Origin: Candidatus Nanosyncoccus alces
Lineage (GTDB): Bacteria > Patescibacteriota > Saccharimonadia > Saccharimonadales > Saccharimonadaceae
NCBI RefSeq assembly: GCF_004138395.1
Contig: NZ_PRLM01000004.1
Span: forward strand, 1 to 52,962
Length of the DNA stretch: 52,962 nt
Direction: 5' to 3'
Numbering within the stretch: the first letter of the stretch is position 1; each line of letters starts with the position of its first letter. Under the pieces are notes generated by a model. That model had not been told where the DNA came from. It did not search any database and was given only the letters and a program-made list of their open reading frames with translations. The translations under genes were made by a program, and so were the position numbers. Of this stretch, positions 1 through 8,404 are shown one piece after another.

Positions 1-142
1 CTTTCGTTTCCCCTAGATGCAAGGCATCTAGGCGGAAATGGAGGTTCTCTTTTTTGCCTAGATTTCTGGCGCCATAGCGCCAGAAATCAGAAGGAGAGAG
101 AAGAGGAAAGTTCGTAGCCTTGCGCTTTTTCCCAAAGTACGA
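1..142. other. Non-coding left edge with two strong hairpins
   Basis: No gene is seen here. Positions 12-20 and 24-32 form a 9-bp stem that extends outwards to 7-11/34-38 with one bulge. Positions 61-72 and 77-88 form a perfect 12-bp stem with a 4-nt loop. Neither is followed by a clear T-run, so they may belong to the 3' part of a transcript that begins outside the window. Confidence 0.5.
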
Positions 143-148
143 TATAAT
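143..148 (+). promoter_or_regulatory. -10 box for tRNA-Asp
   Basis: TATAAT lies about 9 nt before the mature 5' end of tRNA-Asp. No convincing -35 is visible. Confidence 0.6.
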
Positions 149-157
149 AAAGAAGCT

Positions 158-234
158 GGATTCGTAGCTCAGTTGGTTAGAGCGCTGCCCTGTCACGGCA
201 GAGGTCGCGAGTTCGAGTCTCGTCGGATCCGCCA
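158..234 (+). tRNA. tRNA-Asp (GTC)
   Basis: Full cloverleaf. The acceptor GGATTCG pairs with CGGATCC (one G-U pair), the D-arm holds AGCTCAGTTGGTTAGAGC, the anticodon GTC is at 192-194 in loop CTGTCAC, and the T-arm has GTTCGAGTC. The discriminator is G and the CCA end is encoded. Confidence 0.97.
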
Positions 235-237
235 AGA

Positions 238-260
238 TAGTCCCTTTGGGACTAATTTTT
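238..260 (+). terminator. Rho-independent terminator after tRNA-Asp
   Basis: TAGTCCC (238-244) pairs with GGGACTA (248-254) around a TTT loop and is followed by ATTTTTG. Confidence 0.8.
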
Positions 261-322
261 GTTTGCCATTTTGTAGTAATAAAATAAAACTTTTATGCTA
301 AAATCATAGAAACAGGAGGCTA

Positions 323-1204
323 ATGGAAAACGAACTGTCAAACAGTATAAAACAAGTTACAGAACCAGAAGAAACACCAACCATAAATCTGCAAAATCAA
401 GCAACCAAATCAACTAAGTCTACCAAACCATTAATTATTATTCTCGCTATTCTTTTTGCCCTGTCATTGGGTACCGCTGCTGTATTCGCTTATTTATATT
501 TCAGCAATAACTCTCAAACACTGGCCAGTACCCCAAATACCACGCCAGAGATTACCGAGCCTACCGAACCCGAAAATGAACCAGAAGCCAATACTGTGTC
601 CATAGCTCAAGTCGAATCATTATTAAGGGACAAATACAAGTTCGACGCCCGAGAAACAGTATTTATCGACGGATGGCCTAGATATATAGAAAAATTAAAT
701 CAAGCAGATAAAATTCTCTTTACGATTTATCAACTCTGGGATAATGGCATACCGGCTGCTGTTCAAAATATTTCATTTGATGACTTCAATAATACTTACG
801 TTTACTATTTTGGCAGTACTGAGCCACTAGAGAAAAAAGATTATCAACTTGATTCTGTTATCTCTAAAATCATTTATCGTCCAGAAAACGATAGCTTTGA
901 CATTTATTTCCCAGATGGGATAGGCGGAGTTTCTTTTACTAGATTGTTGAGCAAAGTGAATAATGTTACTGCCACAAAAGATGGTTTCAAGGCCACAATT
1001 TTAGCAGTTACGATAGACTCTAGAGTTCAGCAAGACGCAGAAGAATTTTTAGGCAAATCCAGCCAGGGGGATGGAAAATGGTTTTACGAAATAATCATGG
1101 CTGATGATGTTCTGGAGGAAATTCGCGACAGCCTCTCTGCCTATGAGTTTAATTTTGTCAATGACGACGATGAATATAAATTAGTTTCCATTGAGAAAAT
1201 CTAG
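323..1204 (+). CDS. Single-pass membrane protein of unknown function
   Basis: A 293-aa protein I do not recognise. A polar N-terminal segment of about 35 residues is followed by one hydrophobic helix (about residues 37-60, rich in I/L/A/F). Next comes a Thr/Pro/Glu-rich linker (about 65-90) and then an acidic domain of about 200 residues. With positive charges before the helix, the large domain is probably outside the cell. The start is supported by a full Shine-Dalgarno sequence AGGAGG (314-319), unlike the leaderless genes nearby, with a -10-like element around 294-302. It stands alone between tRNA-Asp and rpsU. The architecture fits a tethered surface protein, but no enzymatic motif is visible. 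Confidence 0.85.
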   Translation: MENELSNSIKQVTEPEETPTINLQNQATKSTKSTKPLIIILAILFALSLGTAAVFAYLYFSNNSQTLASTPNTTPEITEPTEPENEPEANTVSIAQVESLLRDKYKFDARETVFIDGWPRYIEKLNQADKILFTIYQLWDNGIPAAVQNISFDDFNNTYVYYFGSTEPLEKKDYQLDSVISKIIYRPENDSFDIYFPDGIGGVSFTRLLSKVNNVTATKDGFKATILAVTIDSRVQQDAEEFLGKSSQGDGKWFYEIIMADDVLEEIRDSLSAYEFNFVNDDDEYKLVSIEKI

Positions 1205-1240
1205 CCTGCATCACCTCTTGCCATATCTCTAAACCTGTGA

Positions 1241-1246
1241 TATAAT
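1241..1246 (+). promoter_or_regulatory. -10 box of rpsU, leaderless-type spacing
   Basis: TATAAT ends 10 nt before the rpsU ATG and no Shine-Dalgarno sequence lies between them. Confidence 0.6.
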
Positions 1247-1256
1247 ACACCTCAAT

Positions 1257-1475
1257 ATGGCTATTAAAGTTACTAGAAAAGATCAGGGCGAGGCGAACGA
1301 AAACATCATTCGTCGTTTCAACCGCAAAGTTCTCCAGAGTGGCATGATGCCTCTTAAGAAGTCGCAAATGCGTTTTAGCAAACCTATCTCTAAACGCGAG
1401 CGTCGCTTAAAGGCTATTATCCGCGAAGCCCGCAAGGCCGAAAAGACCGAGCGAATCAAGCTAGGACTAAAGTAA
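1257..1475 (+). CDS. rpsU: 30S ribosomal protein bS21
   Basis: A 72-aa basic protein with the bS21 pattern: the segment NENIIRRFNRKVLQSG near residues 14-29, then a Lys/Arg-rich helical tail (SKRERRLKAIIREARK). bS21 binds the small subunit near the 3' end of 16S rRNA and helps mRNA docking during initiation. The start is the first ATG after the TATAAT at 1241-1246 and there is no ribosome-binding site, so the mRNA is predicted to start at or within a few nt of the ATG. It is transcribed alone and closed by a terminator at 1475. Confidence 0.93.
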   Translation: MAIKVTRKDQGEANENIIRRFNRKVLQSGMMPLKKSQMRFSKPISKRERRLKAIIREARKAEKTERIKLGLK

Positions 1476-1501
1476 AAATCACCCCGAAAGGGGGATTTTT
1501 T
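1475..1501 (+). terminator. Rho-independent terminator after rpsU
   Basis: CCCC-GAAA-GGGG stem (about 1482-1493) with flanking AAAAATC and GATTTTTT. It begins at the rpsU stop codon. Confidence 0.85.
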
Positions 1502-1531
1502 ATGCTATAATAAACCCGAAAGGAAAACATA

Positions 1532-2125
1532 ATGATTATTCTATTTGGTTTAGCGGGTTCAGGTAAAGGTACACAAGGTCGCGCCCTTGCAGAAATTTTT
1601 GGTTGGCGCTGGCTTTCGGTGGGTGAGGCTATTCGCCAAACCAACGAATATGACGATATCATTAACCAAGGCAATATGATCCCGGATGCTGACGTCATCA
1701 AAATGATGGGCAAACAAATCGCCAAAGCCGAAGCTGAAGGGTTTGATGTAATTTTGGACGGCTATCCGCGCGATGCGGTCCAGACCAAATGGCTACTAGA
1801 CAACATGCCGGAAAAGCTCGACGGAGCTATCATCCTAGAAGTACCAAAGGAAGAATTATTAGAGCGTCTGGCTCTTCGTGGCCGCGATGATGATAAAGAG
1901 CGTGCTAGTATTGAACGTCGCTTTGCTATCTATGAACAAAATATTAGTTCAATCTTACCTTTGCTTGAAAATGCCAATATCCCAATTAAGCGTATAAACG
2001 GTGTAGGCAAAGTAGAAGAAGTTACCGATCGGCTTATAGGGGTGACAAAAGAGTTAAACGCGAATGCAACCGAACAAGAAAGCGACGTCAACGGTGGAGA
2101 AATCGAGCGTAGCTATGGTGAATAA
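1532..2125 (+). CDS. adk: Adenylate kinase, short-LID type
   Basis: A 197-aa nucleoside monophosphate kinase (ATP + AMP to 2 ADP, cytosol). It has the P-loop GLAGSGKGTQ at residues 6-15, the AMP-binding DGYPRD near 76-81, and Arg residues in LALRGRDDD and ERRFAIY. The region between the last two is short, so this is the form without a zinc LID domain. The start follows a TATAAT (about 1506-1511) and an AAAGGA at about 1520. The tail overlaps map (map ATG at 2115, adk stop at 2123-2125), so the two are probably translationally coupled. Confidence 0.92.
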   Translation: MIILFGLAGSGKGTQGRALAEIFGWRWLSVGEAIRQTNEYDDIINQGNMIPDADVIKMMGKQIAKAEAEGFDVILDGYPRDAVQTKWLLDNMPEKLDGAIILEVPKEELLERLALRGRDDDKERASIERRFAIYEQNISSILPLLENANIPIKRINGVGKVEEVTDRLIGVTKELNANATEQESDVNGGEIERSYGE

Positions 2126-2891
2126 AGAAACCGCCGATGCCAAGACCTTACAAGAGAAAATCACTGCCATGCGTGAAGGTGGCAAAATCCTTGGGAACCT
2201 TTTGAGAGATCTCAAGAATTATGTAAAGCCTGGCATGACTGGCAAAGAAATCGACGCTTGGGTCCGGCAAGAAATCACGAGGCGCGGTGCCGGTGTCGCT
2301 TACGACATGCTAGAAGAAGAATTTCCCGGGGCTATTTGTATTTCGGTAAACGACGCCTTGGTTCACGGCGCTCCTACCGACGAGCCTCTCGAAGAAGGCG
2401 ACAAAGTCTCCTTTGATCTGGATGTCTACTATAAAGGGTATTTTACTGATTCTGCTTTTACTATGATTGTTGGCGAAAAGGCTAACCCTGCCGTGAAAAA
2501 GATGATCCAAGTCACGGAGTCTTCCATGTGGGAAGGTATCGAACAGGTAAAACCTGGCGCTCATATCGGCGACATCGGGCACGCCGTAGAAAAGGTTTTA
2601 CGCAAAGGTCATCTCGGTGTGATCGAAAATTACATCGGCCACGGTATTGGCAAAACTATGCACGAAGCTCCTGAAGTCCCTAACTATGGTAAAAAAGGCC
2701 ACGGCTACAAACTAGTAGAGGGCGACACCATCTGTATCGAGCCAATGTCTTGCCTTGGTAAGCCGACTAACTACGTGGACAAAGACAGCAATTGGACCGT
2801 TCGTATGAAAGATGGCTCCATCGGCTGTCACTGCGAACACACGATTTTGGTTACTGCAGACGGCTACGAAGTTTTGACCTTGCCCGACTAG
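2115..2891 (+). CDS. map: Methionine aminopeptidase type I
   Basis: Removes N-terminal Met from nascent proteins. All metal ligands and the catalytic His can be read: DALVHGAP (His), FDLDVYYKGYFTDSA (two Asp), GHGIGKTMHEAP (His), CIEPM (Glu) and HCEHTILVT (Glu). I chose the ATG at 2115, which overlaps the adk stop and puts MREGG about 20 residues in, as is usual for the family. An in-frame ATG at 2064 would add 17 residues lying inside adk. A GGTGGAG at 2093-2099 is rather far from 2115 (15 nt), so the start is not fully settled. With def (21970) it makes up N-terminal protein processing. Confidence 0.93.
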   Translation: MVNKETADAKTLQEKITAMREGGKILGNLLRDLKNYVKPGMTGKEIDAWVRQEITRRGAGVAYDMLEEEFPGAICISVNDALVHGAPTDEPLEEGDKVSFDLDVYYKGYFTDSAFTMIVGEKANPAVKKMIQVTESSMWEGIEQVKPGAHIGDIGHAVEKVLRKGHLGVIENYIGHGIGKTMHEAPEVPNYGKKGHGYKLVEGDTICIEPMSCLGKPTNYVDKDSNWTVRMKDGSIGCHCEHTILVTADGYEVLTLPD

Positions 2892-2925
2892 CCCTTCAAG
2901 GATACCAACAGATAAACATTAGTGA

Positions 2926-2931
2926 TATAAT
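2926..2931 (+). promoter_or_regulatory. -10 box of the ABC exporter operon
   Basis: TATAAT ends 7 nt before the ATG at 2939, with no Shine-Dalgarno sequence between. Leaderless-type spacing. Confidence 0.6.
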
Positions 2932-2938
2932 TAAGCTA

Positions 2939-4678
2939 ATGTTTAAGAGCTATTGGCGGAACTACAAAAAGTATTGTCAGGTAGTAGAACCCAGCAAGTG
3001 GCTGCTAGGTATTTATTTTGCTATTGCTTTGATTTGTTACGCTTGCGATATTGCCAGGCCATTTGTAGCGTCTTTTATTATTGGAGCCTTGATGAACCAA
3101 GACGCCGACGCTACCTATCTATATATTTTGATCTATTTTTGCGTTTCGTTTGGGTATCGGGCGGCCGAATTTGCCACCTGGAGACTCTATTCTAAAGAAT
3201 CTGGCCGGGATTACCTCATTCTGCACGACAAAATTTTCAACAAAATTATCAACATAGATAGCAATTTTACGCGTGAAGTCAAAAAAGGTCGTTTTATGAA
3301 CACTATCAACGACGACTTATTTAATGTCAGCGAGATTGGCACTTACACTATTGAACTGTTTCTAACGACAATACAAGTTCCAGTTATCTTAATTATCGTA
3401 GGATCATATAATATCGTAGCTGCAGTGCTGATTTTAATTTCTATGATACTTTACTTTATCGTTTGCGACCGAGCGGATCGTAAATTCAATACCTTGTGGG
3501 AGAAAAAACGCGAAGAGGATGACAACTATAGCAATCTGATAGGCCAAGTTGCCGATGGCCTGCAAGAAGTCAAATCCTTTAATATGCTGCCCAGGCTACG
3601 TAGAAAATTGAGCATTATCCAAAATCGCTACAGTGCATACTACAAAAGGGAACGACGCTACCGTAGAATTTGGGGCATTGATTCAAAATTCATCTATTAT
3701 GGTTTTCAAACTTTATTGTATATAGTTTTAGCGACATTTTTAATAAATGGCAAAATAGAATTAAACGTATTGATCATGATCATTGCTTATCATGAAGACA
3801 TTATTAATTCTTATGTTGGCGAAATGATTAGTTGGATAGATGACATTCGTACGCGACGCATCTCCCTAAATAGAATTGAAGATATCCTAAACTATCGTCC
3901 AAAAAAAGAAATCGAATTTGGTCGTACTGGTATCGAAAAACTCAGAGGCGAAATCGAATTTAAAAATATTACCTTGAAGTTGGACCAAAAGAAAATCATC
4001 AACAACTTATCTTTAAAAATTAAACCGCACGAAGTAATAGCAATTGTTGGACCACCCGGGGCAGGCAAGACGATGATTTTGGATATGTTGCTTAGATTGC
4101 AACAGCCCACAAAAGGAAAAATTTTGTTAGATGATATTAACATCAATGAATTTTCGCGGGAGATTTATACTTCTTCAGTGGCCGTAGCAAATCAAGTACC
4201 GTTCGTTTTTAATATCTCAATTCGGGATAATTTGGGGTTTGCTAACACCGACATCAAAGCGCAAATCAAAGCCTGCAAAACGGTGGGGATCCATGATTTT
4301 ATCGAAACTTTGCCTCAAGGTTACAATACGATTTTACGAGAGAATGCCTCTAACGTATCTGGCGGGCAAAAACAAATGATTTCAATTGCACGTACGATCC
4401 TCACTAACGCAGAGGTTTTATTGCTAGATGACATTACTACCTCACTAGATCCAGACACTGCGACATTCATTCCAAAATTAGTTGAAAAATTAAGGAAAGA
4501 CCATACAGTAATAATGGTCACCAAGAAACCAGAACTAATGACTACGGCCGACCGCATCGTCGTTTTGAACCAGGGTAAAGTCGAAGCTATTGGTACGCAC
4601 AAGGCTTTAATCCGAAAAAACGAGACTTATCGTATGTTGCAATTCGCTTCTTCGAGCAGGAGGTCGCGCAATGCTTAA
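2939..4678 (+). CDS. ABC exporter subunit with degenerate ATPase site
   Basis: A 579-aa half-transporter: an N-terminal transmembrane domain (about residues 1-320, roughly six helices) followed by a nucleotide-binding domain. Walker A is GPPGAGKT (371-378), signature VSGGQ (473-477) and Walker B VLLLDD. The position of the catalytic Glu is Asp498 and the H-loop His is replaced by Lys529 (VTKKPEL). This is the pattern of the non-catalytic half of heterodimeric exporters such as TM287/288 or BmrCD. The start at 2939 is preferred because the promoter at 2926 lies downstream of an earlier in-frame ATG (2792) that sits inside map. The next gene encodes the partner and overlaps its stop. Substrate unknown. 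Confidence 0.9.
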   Translation: MFKSYWRNYKKYCQVVEPSKWLLGIYFAIALICYACDIARPFVASFIIGALMNQDADATYLYILIYFCVSFGYRAAEFATWRLYSKESGRDYLILHDKIFNKIINIDSNFTREVKKGRFMNTINDDLFNVSEIGTYTIELFLTTIQVPVILIIVGSYNIVAAVLILISMILYFIVCDRADRKFNTLWEKKREEDDNYSNLIGQVADGLQEVKSFNMLPRLRRKLSIIQNRYSAYYKRERRYRRIWGIDSKFIYYGFQTLLYIVLATFLINGKIELNVLIMIIAYHEDIINSYVGEMISWIDDIRTRRISLNRIEDILNYRPKKEIEFGRTGIEKLRGEIEFKNITLKLDQKKIINNLSLKIKPHEVIAIVGPPGAGKTMILDMLLRLQQPTKGKILLDDININEFSREIYTSSVAVANQVPFVFNISIRDNLGFANTDIKAQIKACKTVGIHDFIETLPQGYNTILRENASNVSGGQKQMISIARTILTNAEVLLLDDITTSLDPDTATFIPKLVEKLRKDHTVIMVTKKPELMTTADRIVVLNQGKVEAIGTHKALIRKNETYRMLQFASSSRRSRNA

Positions 4679-6449
4679 ACACGGTTACTATCTTAAGTTT
4701 GCGCAGCGTTTCTTCGCTCTCAAGGTAACAAAGAAGAGTTACATAACGCATTTAATAATATCAGCGACCCTTAGAACGTTCTCGTTCCTTCTGATTCCAC
4801 TTACGGCATCAGAGGTTATTAAAGGCTTAGAAGACCAAAACTACCAGTACACCTTTTTTGCGATTGGTTTGTTTGCGGCAAGCGCAATTTTGTATATAAT
4901 TTGTCATCGTTATAATTACTGGGCATATTATATTAACGCAAATAGCATCCACAACGTTTTGCAACAAAAAATCCTAGACAAAATTATCGAGTTTGATGTC
5001 TGTTTTTCGGCCGGCGTCTCTAAATCAACTTTAATTAGTACAGCCTTTCGAGATGTTGACCGAGCGCGGCAGGCTCCGGATCAATTATGTGATGCCGTAG
5101 TCCTGGTTTTTGGCATTCTAATTAGTACTATTATTCTATGCGTAGTTGATCTAAGAATAGGCCTGATTGTTTTGAGCTTGCTAATCCTCTCGTTTATTGA
5201 TTTTATGCATCATACCAAAAAACGCGATAAGTTTATGTCCACGATGCTTGACTATTCCGACGAATTATCGGGGCTCTACTCGCAGATGATCGACGGCTAC
5301 AAAGAAGTGCAGACACTAAATTTGGAAGAAAACCTTTCTGAATATCAAAAGAAATTCAAATTTATTTGGAATAAACAATATCGCGCCCAGAGATTTCACC
5401 GTGATTTTGCTGCATCGGTCACCCCACTTCTCGTGGGCATTGGCCGAATATTGATCTACTTAATCTCGGCCGGCTTAATTTTAAATGGTGAGTATGATAT
5501 AGCGGTATTAGTGTTGGTAATTGGGTATTATGAAGATATCATTGATAAGTATGACGAAATTTGTGACAATATCGACAACATTTCGCGTAGCTACGTAGCG
5601 ATAGATCGGTTGTACCGTTTGTTGCACTACAAAACCCCACAGGCAATTGAATTCGGAGAAGATAAAACCGACAAAATCAAGGGCACAGTGGAACTAAGAA
5701 AAGTAAGCTTTGATTATAAAGAAGCCCCCAAGACTTCACCGGACGGTACAGTTTTGGCGCCACTAGTCCAAAAACATTCTGGCCTCAAAGATGTCTCGCT
5801 CACGGCGGAGCCAGGCAAACTAACAGCGATAGTTGGCAAATCTGGTTCAGGTAAGTCTACTATTTTTCGTCTACTCCTCAGATTTTATAAATTAGAAAAT
5901 GGTGAAATTTTGCTGGATGAAAAGAGTATTTATGACTACACAGAAGACGTTTATGCAAACAACGTGAGTCTAATGTCCCAGAAGCCATTTATCTTTGACA
6001 TGACGATACGCGAAAATCTAAGTCTAATAGACAGCAACCACGAACATCAAATTGCTGCCTGCAAAAAAGCCGGTATTCACGATGATATTATGAAGTTACC
6101 TAAAGGATACAACACGGTTTTAGAGCGAGACGGTAATAATTTATCTACCGGGCAAAAGCAACTGCTATCTTTGGCCAGGATACTACTTTCTAAATCTGAA
6201 GTTTTACTATTTGATGAGGTCACTTCTTCACTAGATAGTTCTACTACAGACAAAGTGATGACCTTGCTCAAGAAAATTAAGAAGAACCACACCGTTATCA
6301 TGATCACTCATAAACCAGAATTAATGCGTGTTGCCGACCAAATCATCGTCATAGACAAAGGCAAAATTGTCGGCAAAGGGAAACACCGAGAGTTAATGCA
6401 GGGCAACAAAGTTTACCAAAGCTTGCAAAAGATATATCAAGAGCAGTAG
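4671..6449 (+). CDS. ABC exporter subunit with consensus ATPase site
   Basis: A 592-aa half-transporter partnering the gene at 2939. The transmembrane domain occupies about residues 1-330 and the nucleotide-binding domain the rest. Walker A is GKSGSGKST (389-397), Walker B VLLFDE with catalytic Glu516, and H-loop His547 is present. The signature is altered to LSTGQ (491-495) instead of LSGGQ. In a heterodimer that altered signature would face the degenerate Walker motifs of the partner, so the two deviations fall in the same site. It starts at an ATG overlapping the upstream stop (ATGCTTAA), with a strong AGGAGGT at about 4660-4666. Likely an exporter of a peptide, lipid or drug-like molecule. 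Confidence 0.91.
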   Translation: MLKHGYYLKFAQRFFALKVTKKSYITHLIISATLRTFSFLLIPLTASEVIKGLEDQNYQYTFFAIGLFAASAILYIICHRYNYWAYYINANSIHNVLQQKILDKIIEFDVCFSAGVSKSTLISTAFRDVDRARQAPDQLCDAVVLVFGILISTIILCVVDLRIGLIVLSLLILSFIDFMHHTKKRDKFMSTMLDYSDELSGLYSQMIDGYKEVQTLNLEENLSEYQKKFKFIWNKQYRAQRFHRDFAASVTPLLVGIGRILIYLISAGLILNGEYDIAVLVLVIGYYEDIIDKYDEICDNIDNISRSYVAIDRLYRLLHYKTPQAIEFGEDKTDKIKGTVELRKVSFDYKEAPKTSPDGTVLAPLVQKHSGLKDVSLTAEPGKLTAIVGKSGSGKSTIFRLLLRFYKLENGEILLDEKSIYDYTEDVYANNVSLMSQKPFIFDMTIRENLSLIDSNHEHQIAACKKAGIHDDIMKLPKGYNTVLERDGNNLSTGQKQLLSLARILLSKSEVLLFDEVTSSLDSSTTDKVMTLLKKIKKNHTVIMITHKPELMRVADQIIVIDKGKIVGKGKHRELMQGNKVYQSLQKIYQEQ

Positions 6450-6479
6450 CTCAAATTTCGAGAAAACGAAAAATAGTGT

Positions 6480-6485
6480 TATAAT
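6480..6485 (+). promoter_or_regulatory. -10 box of ftsA
   Basis: TATAAT ends 6 nt before the ftsA ATG. Leaderless-type spacing. Confidence 0.6.
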
Positions 6486-6491
6486 AAGCTT

Positions 6492-7727
6492 ATGGATAAC
6501 GACAAGCGCTTTGTTACTGGCTTAGATGTGGGTACGGAAAATATCCGCGCCGTCATTGCTTCGGTGGATAAAGACGGCCACTTAGCCGTAGTCGGCTACA
6601 ACGAAGGTAAATCCGCCGGTATGCGAAAGGGTGTTCCCGCTAATCTTGCCGGTCCTGCCAGCGCTATCGACAAAATGCTTGGTGAGGCTGAACGCATGGG
6701 TGGCTATGATGTCCGCAACGCTTATGTTTCTATTAATGGCTCCAGCATTTTATCTACTCGTACCGAAGGTATGATTGCCGTTGGCACGGTAGAACACGAG
6801 ATCAACGGGGAAGATTTGGATCGCGTTGAAGATGTCGCCGTATCTGGTCGTATCCCAGCCAACCGTGATGTTCTGGATGTAGTTCCGCTAGAATATGCCC
6901 TGGACGGCCAAGGGGGAATCAAAGACCCACTCGGTATGTCTGGTGCCAGGTTAGAAATGCGCGCTTGTGTGGTCTCCGCTCTCACTCCGAATTGTGAAAA
7001 TCTCAAAAAAGCCACTGCCGCCGCTGATGTCCAGGCCGAAAGGCTAGTTCCTAGCGTAATTTCCGCCGCCAAAGCTGTGCTCTCTGACCGCCAAAAGGAA
7101 AACGGCGTTGCCGTAATAGATATGGGTGCCGCTACAACTTCGGTTGCGGTCTACGAAGAGGGTGACCTACAATACGTTGGCGTGGTTCCAGCCGGATCCA
7201 ATAATGTCACCAATGACCTCGCTATCGTCCTTGCCATTGATCCTAGCCTTGCCGAGGAGATCAAACAACGTTTTGTTACTGGCAATTTCGATACCGAAAA
7301 ATCTCCCGTCATCAAAATTGGCCGGGAAGGCAAAGATGAACGTGTTTTCGACCGCAAAGAAGTAGAAGAGGTCGTAAAAGCCCGCCTCGACGAAATATTT
7401 GGCGAAATTCGTAAAAAACTCAAGGCTGCCAAATATGACCAGCGTTTGCCGGAGGGAATTATCTTAGTAGGCGGTGGTGCCAAGATGCGTGATATCGATC
7501 TTTTTGCTAAAAAATCCCTTGAGGCTGCCGTCAAAATCGGCACCCCGAAAGGGCTTGGTGGCGTGTCTGACGCCATAGAAAAGCCCGAATTTGCCACTGC
7601 CGTAGGCCTAGCTATGCTTGCTGCCGAAGAGGGCCAATACACTCCAGTTGGTGGCAAAAAGGCTAAAAAGGGCCTTAAAATGCCAAAAACGCCCGGTTTG
7701 CTGAAAAAACTCTTTTCAAAATTCTAG
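6492..7727 (+). CDS. ftsA: Cell-division protein FtsA
   Basis: A 411-aa actin-fold protein that tethers FtsZ to the membrane. It shows the ATPase phosphate motifs GLDVGTENIRAVIA (near 10-23) and VIDMGAATTSVAVYEEG (near 207-223), and the adenosine motif ILVGGGAKM (near 325-333). The C-terminus is a basic amphipathic helix (GLLKKLFSKF), the usual FtsA membrane anchor. The ATG lies 6 nt after TATAAT and has no Shine-Dalgarno sequence. ftsZ follows, but a Fic gene on the other strand separates them, so they are not co-transcribed in the usual way. Confidence 0.94.
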   Translation: MDNDKRFVTGLDVGTENIRAVIASVDKDGHLAVVGYNEGKSAGMRKGVPANLAGPASAIDKMLGEAERMGGYDVRNAYVSINGSSILSTRTEGMIAVGTVEHEINGEDLDRVEDVAVSGRIPANRDVLDVVPLEYALDGQGGIKDPLGMSGARLEMRACVVSALTPNCENLKKATAAADVQAERLVPSVISAAKAVLSDRQKENGVAVIDMGAATTSVAVYEEGDLQYVGVVPAGSNNVTNDLAIVLAIDPSLAEEIKQRFVTGNFDTEKSPVIKIGREGKDERVFDRKEVEEVVKARLDEIFGEIRKKLKAAKYDQRLPEGIILVGGGAKMRDIDLFAKKSLEAAVKIGTPKGLGGVSDAIEKPEFATAVGLAMLAAEEGQYTPVGGKKAKKGLKMPKTPGLLKKLFSKF

Positions 7728-7754
7728 TTTCCGCCAACTTTACTAGAGAGTTGA

Positions 7755-8324
7755 TTACTCGTCAAATAACCTATGAACATCGTACTCAGACTGCTCTTCG
7801 TAATCGTATGAAGATTGAATCCCCTTCATATAGACTTCTCGGTCATCGATGTCTTGCGTCAGAGCTGATTCTAGTAAGGTCCTAATTTCTAGATCATTAA
7901 TTGGCGAACGCTCCATTGCTGAAAGATATTCTTCTTTACCAATTTTGGACCAATCTACGCACTTACCTAGTCTTTTTTTCAAGATTTGGTCTAACCAAAT
8001 ACGAGTTGCCCTACCATTACCTTCACGGAATGGATGCGCCACGTTCATTTCCACATATTTTTTTACGATTTCATCAAAACTATTCTCTGGCAGGTTATCA
8101 ATTGTTTTTAGCGTGTCGCTTAAATATATTACTGGCGCAAAACGAAAGTTTCCCTTAGCTAAGTCAACATCACGAATTCGCCCAGCGAAATCAAAGACAT
8201 CTTGAAAAAGGAATCGATGAATCTGCTGTAGCCCCTTGGTGGTGCCCACCTCAAACTCATTAATTCTGCCACTGTCATACAACTCCACGGCGCGCTTTTT
8301 GCTAGCCAGCTCTTCGTTTTTCAT
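7755..8324 (-). CDS. Fic-domain AMP-transferase, class III-like
   Basis: A 189-aa Fic protein. The active motif HPFREGNGRATR spans residues 97-108, with catalytic His97 and a complete HxFx(D/E)GNGRxxR pattern, so it is predicted to move AMP from ATP to a target protein. The C-terminus has S172-Y-D-Y-E176-E, matching the SxxxE core of the C-terminal inhibitory helix of class III Fic proteins. The usual following Gly/Asn is Glu, so autoinhibition by Glu176 is inferred. It lies opposite to and between ftsA and ftsZ. Its promoter is a TATAAT (8331-8336, minus strand) 6 nt before the ATG. No separate antitoxin gene is visible. The target is unknown. Confidence 0.9.
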   Translation of the reverse strand: MKNEELASKKRAVELYDSGRINEFEVGTTKGLQQIHRFLFQDVFDFAGRIRDVDLAKGNFRFAPVIYLSDTLKTIDNLPENSFDEIVKKYVEMNVAHPFREGNGRATRIWLDQILKKRLGKCVDWSKIGKEEYLSAMERSPINDLEIRTLLESALTQDIDDREVYMKGIQSSYDYEEQSEYDVHRLFDE

Positions 8325-8330
8325 ATCTTT

Positions 8331-8336
8331 ATTATA
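8331..8336 (-). promoter_or_regulatory. -10 box of the Fic gene
   Basis: TATAAT on the minus strand ends 6 nt before the Fic ATG. Leaderless-type spacing. Confidence 0.6.
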
Positions 8337-8404
8337 ACATAATGCCCCTTGATTTTCCCATAGAATAGATATATACTAATACTATATTAAAGCGAGGATA
8401 AATT

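Noticed and set aside
1-120. SRP (4.5S) RNA at the left edge
   Set aside because: The conserved GGAAGCAG-type apical loop is not visible; the two hairpins alone are not enough.
2064-2114. Upstream in-frame start for map
   Set aside because: It lies inside adk and lacks a good ribosome-binding site; the usual distance from start to MREGG favours 2115, though the evidence is not decisive.
2792-2938. Longer N-terminus for the first ABC subunit
   Set aside because: The extra 49 residues read through map out of frame and lie before the promoter at 2926.
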